Of a stretch of DNA of 14,939 nt, positions 7,253-14,939 are shown in pieces (within the stretch, counting starts at the first letter, position 1; every line of letters starts with the position of its first letter). Source of the DNA: Larix sibirica. Its lineage: Eukaryota; Streptophyta; Pinopsida; Pinales; Pinaceae. The notes under the pieces were generated by a model, which worked only from the letters and a program-made list of their open reading frames with translations, was not told the DNA's origin and did no database searches. Both the position numbers and the translations under genes were made by a program. The stretch covers positions 34,737 through 49,675 of the forward strand of contig NWUY0300014446.1 in NCBI GenBank assembly GCA_004151065.3, read 5' to 3'.

Positions 7253-7920
7253 TGTTAGGGGCCTGTTGGAGCAGCTTTTGGACCTATATTGGAAGTCACG
7301 TGTCGGAGATAGACCATGTGACAATTCAACAATTGGCCCAAAACCGTGCAGAAGGTGAAATCTAGTTAAGAGTTGTGTCCACTTTGTAACGGGCTCCACC
7401 CATGTTTTGAGGTATAAATATGTAGGATATCTAAGGGTAGAGGGGGAGTTTTTGTTTTTAGAGAAGCTTGTGCTGGAAGATAGTAGCTATTGTATTGTCA
7501 TTGTGTTGTTGGGTAATGTTGGGTAGTTGAAGAGTAAGTATTGATGTGCATCGCACAAGCTACGTAAAATTGTTCCAATGATAATACAATTGAGAGACTC
7601 TAGTTGCAGAATTCTATGCTTGTGTTGAATATGATGAATGCTTGTATTTGTCGCACATGATTAATCCAATATGATGTGATTATGAATGATATTTTTGGTT
7701 ATGATGGAAGTAATGTTAAACTGCACAGTAAATGAATGAATAGTAGATCAGTTGAATGTCTGTTCACATCCCTTCAGCCCTGTAGAAACTTGGTCCCTAC
7801 AGTCCTCTTTCATACCTTGGTTGAGATGTTATTTGTTTGCAGGTGATGCCAAAAGGGACAGTGTCTGGGGTATTTTTGGTGTGATTTATGTTAAACCTTG
7901 GGTCCACCCGTGCACCAACA
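7253..7920 (+). mobile_element. Ty1/copia-type LTR (in copy 2)
   Basis: Same sequence as the LTR in copy 1, with TGTTAG and CCAACA ends. Here no retrotransposon body precedes it: only 9 bases of the purine-rich tract separate it from the N at 7243. If the duplication is artificial, this is the same locus as the LTR in copy 1, not a second insertion or a solo LTR. Confidence 0.6.
7413..7420 (+). promoter_or_regulatory. TATA box of the LTR (copy 2)
   Basis: TATAAATA about 160 bp into the second LTR, identical in context to the one in copy 1. Confidence 0.5.
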
Positions 7921-9120
7921 AAATTCAAATACTTTTACTTTAGGTGAAAGAAGAAATTATTGTGGACCCCTTGCACAAGTACATTGAAACATGTGTAAAT
8001 AAAACAATTGAGATGATAGCCACAATTTCGTAAGTCCATTAAGCTTGTTATAAAATTACCAAAGTCTAAAAAATAATTAAATGTTCATTAGGGCTTGTGA
8101 ATCATGTAAAGATATAAAAGTAAAGTCATCTCGAGATCACAAGATTTAGATGTTTAAAATCTTTCCCCTACATTTTGAGTATAGACTTTTGAGTTATCCC
8201 TATTTCTTTTATTATCTTCCATTCATTTAAAGGAATCCATTCTTCACAAGATCATTAATAAGATAGAGTTTTGATTGATTTCATTTCCTTCTTTTAGTTC
8301 TTTATATTTCTAGTTTGTGGGAGCCCCATCCCATCCTATAAAAGGTGACCGCATTCATTTTTAGTTGTTTATTTAAGTTAAGTAGCTATGTAAAACCTTT
8401 GGAAAACATTATATTTGATCTTGAATAAATTTCACTCTAGGAAATTCCTAAGCCTCAACAACATCCCCAAGTTTTATTTAAGAACTTGGGATTCCATTTT
8501 TTATTTTTGTTTTCCCTTGACGAGACAATTAGATCTTTGCTTTAAATGATGATGTTCTTCTTTTCAATTTCCCACTTGAGTGACCAAGGAAAAATTTGCT
8601 TTCATATCTTATCTACTTTTAGACTTGGTCTCATCTAATAATAAATATTTGACTATTTTCAAGTTTTATTTTTTGATTTGGCTATTTATAATGTATGGAG
8701 CCCAATTTTCAAATTGGGTCGGATCCATAAATCAAGCCCTTTTTCTTTTTTGCTTACTTTATCTTTCATGTTGATTCCATGATTTGATTCACAAATTGGG
8801 TCTCTTGACATCAACTTGTCAAACATTGTTTCTTAATCATAAACATGGTCCTTTATGGTTTGGAGTGTTTAAATCATTGTTCAAAGCTCATGAGTCTTTG
8901 TGTTGAATCTTCATAAATCATTACTCAATTAATTGATTGACACAAATCCATTGATTACATATCCTATCAACCTTTCTCACTAGTAATGCCTCTATTCACT
9001 AATCAAGGGTGTTTTTTTCACTTTGGTGACTCAATTCATTAAATTTTTTCACTTTTATGACTCAATTCATTGAATTAAAATATTGTATTAGCTTCCATAT
9101 GGTGATCCATTAATCAACCC
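7921..9120. other. AT-rich non-coding stretch (copy 2)
   Basis: Same content as 863-2062: no gene seen, a TATAAAAGG/AATAAA pair and two 8-bp inverted repeats. Confidence 0.4.
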
Positions 9121-9573
9121 AATCCATAAACTAGACCTCCATTCCTCTCATGTTATTCTAAACACCCATGTAATGTTTATTCTCCATTCAAAACGTATTG
9201 ACCCGAGTTAATGGGTGAGAACACAAAAAAGTACCCATTATTAGAAAAAACATTTAAACCAAGTCCAATCAATCCATAAACTAGACCTCCATTCCTCTCA
9301 TGTTATTCTAAACACCCATGTAATGTTTATTCTCCATTCAAAACGTATTGACCCGAGTTAATGGGTGAGAACACAAAAAAGTACCCATTATTAGAAAAAA
9401 CATTTAAACCAAGTCCAATCAATCCATAAACTAGACCTCCATTCCTCTCATGTTATTCTAAACACCCATGTAATGTTTATTCTCCATTCAAAACGTATTG
9501 ACCTGAGTTAATGGGTGGGAACACAAAAAAGTACCCATCATTATTAGAAAAAGCATTTAAACCAAGTCCAATC
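9121..9573 (+). repeat. 150-bp minisatellite, three units (copy 2)
   Basis: Units are 9121-9270, 9271-9420 and 9421-9573. The first two appear identical to each other and to unit 1 of copy 1; the third matches the 153-bp variant unit. Copy 2 therefore gained, or copy 1 lost, one exact type-1 unit, as expected from slippage or unequal exchange at a variable-number repeat. Confidence 0.95.
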
Positions 9574-10032
9574 AAATTCTTTTCAGAGTGCTATGAAGTG
9601 ATACTTGCCATTTTGAACATGTCCTTGCATGCAAATTTAATTATAATTGACCCTTTAAATTAGAACCATAACATTCATCCCTAGCTGCTTCGGACAAATT
9701 TCTCACCCAGCTACAATATCACCTGGTGTCTATTCACTCACCTCCTTCTGAAATTTATATGGAATGGTAGAAGAAGGTTTTGCTATGAATAGTTAGTTGA
9801 AATTGAATTGCATTTGGAATTGTGTAGCTTTGGTGTTACTGTTAATTGACAACAAGAAAAAAATGCACGATTTCATATTTTTCCTTTGAAAACAAATTTG
9901 TTTGAAACTCATTTCATCAAGGACATCTTCATTGTGGAATATTATCACGACCTTTTAAAGACGAATGGGGTTTAAATTGCACTTTTCATTGAGAAAAGCA
10001 TATCAAAATGATGGGAACACATCATTTTGTAT
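9574..10032. other. Non-coding spacer (copy 2)
   Basis: Same as 2366-2824; nothing supportable. Confidence 0.5.
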
Positions 10033-10086
10033 AGACTGTAGCATTTGGGAGAAACATAGAGACTGTAGCATTTGGGACAAACATAG
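10033..10086 (+). repeat. 27-bp tandem duplication (copy 2)
   Basis: Units 10033-10059 and 10060-10086, matching those in copy 1. Confidence 0.9.
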
Positions 10087-10162
10087 TTGAGTTTGTAAAG
10101 CATATTTGACGGGAGTATGATATACACAAATGGCAGATCAATCTGCCATCATAGTGGTGGCC

Positions 10163-10274
10163 AAGCCCAGCGGTAGTAGCTGATGATGTATGAATAAAAT
10201 AATAAACAATTCATAAATAAGCTCAGCGGTAGTAGCTGATGATGTATGAATAAAATAATAAACAATTCATAAAT
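10163..10274 (+). repeat. 56-bp tandem duplication (copy 2)
   Basis: Units 10163-10218 and 10219-10274, matching those in copy 1, including the single difference between units. Confidence 0.93.
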
Positions 10275-11188
10275 AATTTGTTTGTGACACTTAATTTGTG
10301 AGTCAAATGAATATACTAATTTTATATTAAATAGAATTGTTATATCCAAATTTTAAATATGATCAAAATTTGGTTATGAAATTATATGAGAGGACATAGT
10401 GAAGTAAGCGAATTTTGTATTAAGTGAATTTTCTTTTCATAAAAAAACTGGCTTTAGGTATAATCAAAATTCTATACCTACAAACATTCTGACAGATCGT
10501 CTAAAATCGATGGAGAACTTTAAAATCGTTTGAAATTTCGCCAGTTAAAAACTCTAAGATCGTATATAACCAGATTCTAACAACCAGAAAAAAGTTTACG
10601 AAAACGCTCCTGATACCTGTGCAGGCCGACAAAAACATTTGGCCTTGAAATAATTTGTTCCAGTACGGTTTAGATTCGAAAGGCTACTTGCTTTTCTCCA
10701 CCACCCATTAAAGCTTCTTCTTAACAGACAAATCCTCGACCATTAAGGACAATTCTGCTCAGATCCATCCTGCCTACCACCAGCTGACCTAACAATCTAC
10801 GTATGAAATCCAAAGGTTCCTTACTGTCACAAGGTTTCTCCCAAGTTTTTTGACACCCCAGTAGAAAAGAGAGGGTTCGCAACTTCACATGAGATAATCA
10901 CGCTATCATAGGTTTTCACAATATTGAAATGGCAAGAAATTTGATGGGTGAAATGCAGTTATTTACAAACATTTACAAGCATATCCAATAAACAAGGCCA
11001 GGGCCAGAGTCAAATATCAGCTATGTGCATTTGTTACATACCATAAAGAGAAATCTAGCACATTTAAATTATTTAAAACACTGTACATCTCTATATTTTC
11101 AGACAAGAGATGTGATCTTCTTGTCTCCAGCCCAAACATATATAATTGATGAGAAATGTGGAAGCCAGAAATTCTGTTTGGGAATTTA
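10275..11188. other. Non-coding stretch downstream of the second PHD copy
   Basis: Same as 3067-3980. The probable polyadenylation region of the minus-strand gene is 10959-10982. Confidence 0.4.
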
Positions 11189-11945
11189 TCAGGACAGCAC
11201 GTCTGAGAGCAGCTTATACCTGCGACCCATTCCACCTTTGGAAGGACTGCTCTCAGAAGTAGGGGACAATTTTTTGCAGCTTTCAATAGATGGCTTGTTC
11301 TCTGTGAGAGACGGCTGGTTCTGGTTGTGGCTTTGTTTGCTCCCTCCAAATATAGAAAGCTTGTTCTCTGTGAGAGGCGGCTGGTTCTGGTTCTGGCTGT
11401 GTTTGTTCCCTCCAAATTTGATGTGGAATTTAAGGCTAGCATACTTAGCATTACCCTTCTTGGGTTTCTCAATGGTTGCCAATGCAGGCTGCTTCATGGC
11501 ACTTGTAGATGCCGACGTGGACACAATTTCATTGGCAGCTACCTCCTTGGCATTCCTATTTTCCATTTCCTGCAATTCAACTTTCCTTTTTTGGCTCTGA
11601 TTTTTTTCTTTTGCTTCCAAGTCCTGGCACCAGTCACACACATTTTCACCACCTAATTCCAACTGATCAGAATACAACCTGCTGCAATATCTGCAAGAAT
11701 GGCGATATATAGGAATCTCATCAGGGGCAGGAGAAAAGCAGAATATTAGAGGCTATGATTGAGTTTATGCAATGAAATTACTGAGAAACAGAGACTCACA
11801 TGTGTTGAAGTCGGTGGTGGCATCTGTGGCATCTGAACAAGCGTTCCTGAAATCCAACGTCCCCACATAGGCAGCATTCTCTTTTTTTCCCTCTCTTACC
11901 ATTTCCGAAGCTATAATTTTGGGTTTCTTCTCCTTGGCGATCCAT
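11189..11945 (-). CDS. PHD-finger protein, two coding exons (copy 2)
   Basis: Coding exons are 11945-11800 and 11690-11189, with a 109-nt intron at 11799-11691. Protein, splice sites and flanks appear identical to the copy at 3981-4737: 215 residues, basic N-terminal patch, C4HC3 PHD finger at residues 24-70, charged segment, two 22-residue N/Q-rich repeats and the GRRYKLLSDVLS end. If the large duplication is an assembly error, this is the same gene counted twice, possibly the other allele. If the duplication is real, the two would be very young paralogues with no protein difference. A histone-reading role is inferred from the domain only. Confidence 0.82.
11691..11799 (-). other. Intron of the PHD gene (copy 2)
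   Basis: 109 nt with GTGAGT donor and TTCTTGCAG acceptor, as in copy 1. Confidence 0.8.
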
Positions 11946-12518
11946 CCTCCTCGATCGCCAGCGATTATTCTAGCAGCCTTGTTTATCACCAGACTCCATC
12001 GTCGTCCCACTGTTCTATACAAACCTTATGTTTGCTGCGGCTCTCGGGTAGGTATATCGTATGTTTGTTGCGGCTGTCGTGGATATAACGAATGCATTGT
12101 TGTAACTATTTTCCCAAGTACTATGTCCGTTACACTTTTTAAAATTTAAAGCGTTACAGAAATAGTATGCATCCTGTAACAAAGTGATAAGTGATTAATA
12201 CACTAGATGGGTTTTTGTCAAACTAAGTATGTAAAAGATCCTCTCATTCATCTCTTAACATGATCTCAAAATATTTTTTTCACAGCTCAAACAAAAGGTT
12301 TGTCATTGAAAATATTAACAATTTGATATATGTGACAATATATATTGATAAGTATATATATGGGTATATTTCACACTGCTGTCAATAATTAATTAGGTCA
12401 GTAGTTTTTGTGTTTAAGTAGTTGAATAGGTGGTTTTGGGATTTCATTCAAACATATACCAACGTTAGCTAGAAAAGAGAGAATGAATTGTATGGGTAGA
12501 TGAATGGCCATAATGATT
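11946..12518. other. 5' flank of the second PHD copy and AT-rich spacer
   Basis: Same content as 4738-5310: putative promoter side of the minus-strand gene, then AT-rich DNA without a gene. Confidence 0.45.
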
Positions 12519-13436
12519 AGCAGGTCAGATAGTCAGAACCTTACATCAATATTAATCACTCTCTTGTTTGGCTGTAGCAGACCAGATAGTCAGAACCCTA
12601 CATCAATATTAATCACTCTTTTGTTTGGCTGTAGCAGATCAGATAATCAGAACCCTGCATCAATATTAATCACTCTCTTGTTTGGCTGTAGCAGATCAGA
12701 TAATCAGAACCCTGCATCAATATTAATCACTCTCTTGTTTGGCTAGAACAGATCAGATAGTCAGAACCCTGCATCAATTTTAATCACTCTCTTGTTTGGC
12801 TGTTTAGTTAACTATACATATGTATCAAGTTTTGAATGTTAAACAGATTTAGATTTGATTTAATTTGATAAATATTAAGTGATTTAAATTCAATAATATC
12901 CACCCGTACATACAAAGCCTCAAATCCACCACTGCTAAGTGGTTACTCATGTTCTAAACAATATATGTCGATATATATATTGATGAGTATATATGTCGAT
13001 ATATATATTGACATATATCATAATGTTGCAACATTTTAATTATGTCAGACTGATTTTTTTTGGTTAAATAGTCTGAGATTTCATTCAAACATATATCTTG
13101 ACATATATCATATGCAACATTTTAATTATGTCAGGATTTGAGATTTCAATTCAAACATATATCAAGGTTAGGTAGAAAAAAGAGAATGAATGACCATAAT
13201 GATGAAAATATCATATTGTTTAAACTGTACAAAAGTATTAATCACTCTTTTATTTGGCCCAAATCATTCGGTTAGAGCTATACATATATATCAAGTTTTG
13301 AAAGTTGAATAGGTTTAAATTTTATTTGAGTTGATATATGTAAAAATATGTATAATTAATTTAAATTTAATAATATTTATTTATGTATTCAAAACATTAA
13401 ATGCATTATTGCTAAGAGGTTACTCATCTTCTAAAT
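12437..13436 (+). repeat. Old diverged tandem duplication and AT-rich repeats (copy 2)
   Basis: Repeats the arrangement at 5229-6228: blocks 12437-12958 and 13139-13436, with the 23-bp repeat at 12961-13011 and the ~90-bp repeat at 13008-13166 between them. The only substitution I found between the large copies lies here (G at 13201, A at 5993). Confidence 0.75.
12519..12803 (+). repeat. 57-bp minisatellite, five units (copy 2)
   Basis: Units start at 12519, 12576, 12633, 12690 and 12747. Unit number and variants match copy 1, so unlike the 150-bp array this one has not changed between the two copies. Confidence 0.95.
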
Positions 13437-14450
13437 ATAAGTGGTTAAAGTTTACAAAGGTATACATACCCTACATCCTCCCAATTAAGATAGGAATTTG
13501 TTAAAAAATTTATCCCTAAAAAATGACTTTTTTTATTTTAAAGATTCCTTTGTTTTATTTGACTGTGAGCTCAAAATTTAAGCCATAATTTAAGCCATAT
13601 TTGACGGAGAAAATGGCCCATGACAAGCATTTTGACAGTCAAATTCCAGCACTGCTCCCAATTTAAACCTATATCCTCCTGGGAAAGAACACATTTTCTT
13701 AAAAATTGGATCCACTCAAACTGTACCACATCACAACCTACACAAAATTAATTATTGCATAGTACTATCTTAAAAACTTCTATTGAGTTGTTCCATGTTA
13801 TTGAGTTGTTTCATAAGATCATTAAGATAAAATCTGACATTGAAATGTATATTCCAATGCAATGGAACATTTCAAATTTGTATTAAACTATAATCAAATC
13901 TATCTAACTAAATTGACTTCGTACCCAACGTTATCGCCAACAAACTTTAAGTACAGCACATTTTAAAGCAAAGTCTATTAGATTATCAAATAAACCTAAC
14001 TAACTGTCTAAGAAACATTGGCTTGGAATAAGGCAAACTTTGTTAAAACACTCGAAAAAGTTGCCCTTATTAATTATTGATTGCCTCTGTTCAATAGCGG
14101 ACTGTTGACTGCCACTGTCTGATAACCGACTCGAATACGTGGGCCTGGCATATAGATAGAATTTCATTCTCTGCCACTAAAAAGGAACAGGGATCGAGAG
14201 GATGATAAGTTCAGAAGGTACAAGATAATGATCTGGTAACGTAACAGAGAGTTGCAGGCCATTGAGGAGACCGTAAAAAGTTTGACAATGGACGGCCTGA
14301 GACAGGCACCCACTGTCCGACGCAATGCCCTCCAATCAAGAGAATGCGTGTGGAGCCGGTTTGGTCAACTCCAACATTGGGAGTTGTAAGTCAGGAGTTC
14401 GAATGGACAAGGAGAAACCAACTGCCATGGCCAGTGGCCCCCTGTTTCGC
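13437..14450. other. Non-coding stretch at the end of copy 2
   Basis: Same as 6229-7242. It shows the true continuation of this sequence: copy 2 runs from GTTTCGC straight into TTTAAGGATA at 14451, where copy 1 is cut by the N. Confidence 0.4.
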
Positions 14451-14769
14451 TTTAAGGATACTGTCTGATCAGCGTTGTGCCACCGACTTACAATATCGAG
14501 ACACTAAGCTTTTATCTCGAGTCCTACCCATCAGATTTCATTTTCTATTTTGTTTGACACGTTATATCCTATCCAAATCCCTCGGGACTCGAATTTACTT
14601 GTCGTATGAATTCAGTGGATATGCATGTCCCATGTGTACTAAACAATGCAATTGTTTTTCCTCAATGGCACTTAAAATGCTTGAATTTTGGTTATTTGAT
14701 ATTGAAATCCAGGAAACACCATATTGTCTTAAAGTGCGACAATTTCGTATGTTTGGCCAAAACTTGGTC
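14451..14769. other. Unique right flank, no gene seen
   Basis: Single-copy in this window. An open frame of 144 codons runs from copy 2 into this flank (14344-14778), but it crosses the non-coding end of copy 2, has no recognisable domain and lacks splice or composition support, so I do not call it. The sequence leads directly into the 136-bp-period repeat and may be part of a dispersed repeat. Confidence 0.35.
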
Positions 14770-14939
14770 GGAATCTGACGATATGAAATTTAAAAATTCG
14801 GTGATTTGTGTCGATTAAATTATTTTTCTGAACATCTAGATGAATTCAACACCCCGGAAAACTCCTAGGGCATCCAAATTATGCAGGATTAATACTGTTA
14901 TTTGAGGAATCTGACGATATGAAATTTAAAAATTCGGTG
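14770..14939 (+). repeat. Start of a 136-bp-period tandem repeat, cut by the window end
   Basis: A 34-bp segment beginning GGAATCTGACGATATGAAAT at 14770-14803 recurs exactly at 14906-14939, where the window ends. The period would be 136 bp. Only one complete unit is visible, so this may be a true satellite array or just a direct repeat pair. Confidence 0.6.

Larger units (their letters stand above)
7244..14450 (+). repeat. 7.2-kb direct duplication, copy 2
   Basis: Second copy of 186-7242, 150 bp longer because its minisatellite has three units instead of two. Everything annotated in copy 1 recurs here, including the LTR and the PHD gene. Only this copy continues into the unique right flank (14451 onward). 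It begins 9 bases upstream of the LTR and lacks the RNase H tail that precedes copy 1. Confidence 0.97.

Noticed and set aside
186-14450. The 7-kb copies as two very long LTRs, or as products of LTR-LTR unequal recombination
   Set aside because: The blocks directly abut with no internal element and contain a host gene. Recombination between LTRs would leave an LTR at the right end of copy 2, and none is present at 14451.
14344-14778. 144-codon ORF running from copy 2 into the right flank
   Set aside because: It spans the boundary of the duplicated block, has no recognisable domain and overlaps repeat-like sequence. It is the longest unexplained frame, but length alone at this composition is weak evidence.

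Overview
This window looks like nuclear DNA from a land plant, probably one with a large, repeat-rich genome. The signs are an AT-rich intergenic background, the 3' end of a Ty1/copia retrotransposon, several minisatellites, and one compact gene with a GT-AG intron encoding a plant-style PHD finger. Nothing bacterial is visible. Species or clade cannot be fixed from the sequence; a gymnosperm or fern would fit, but that is a guess.

The dominant feature is a near-identical direct duplication. Bases 186-7242 (copy 1, 7057 bp) recur at 7244-14450 (copy 2, 7207 bp), joined by a single N at 7243. By eye I found two differences: copy 2 has one extra 150-bp minisatellite unit (three units instead of two), and there is one substitution (A at 5993, G at 13201). 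Copy 1 has unique DNA only on its left, copy 2 only on its right. Overlapping contig ends or two haplotypes joined head to tail would look exactly like this, so I read it as a probable assembly duplication. A very recent true tandem duplication remains possible.

Layout within a copy (copy 1 coordinates; add 7058 before the 150-bp array and 7208 after it): 1-167 (unique) is the decayed C-terminal end of a copia RNase H, followed by a purine-rich tract and a 3' LTR (195-862) with its own TATA box. Then come AT-rich non-coding DNA, a 150-bp minisatellite (2063-2365), 27-bp and 56-bp tandem duplications (2825-2878, 2955-3066), and non-coding DNA. The only convincing gene, a two-exon minus-strand gene for a 215-residue PHD-finger protein, lies at 3981-4737. 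Beyond it are a five-unit 57-bp minisatellite (5311-5595) inside an older, diverged duplicated block, AT-rich short repeats, and about 1 kb of non-coding DNA. To the right of copy 2 (14451-14939) is unique DNA ending in the start of a probable 136-bp-period tandem repeat.

The PHD gene is easy to miss. Its first coding exon lies in a frame without a long ORF, and several longer ORFs overlap it antisense or in wrong frames. Joining exon 1 (4592-4737) to exon 2 (3981-4482) through a 109-nt intron gives a complete Cys4-His-Cys3 PHD finger. Apart from this gene and the retrotransposon remnant I found no coding sequence I can support, and no new multi-gene system.
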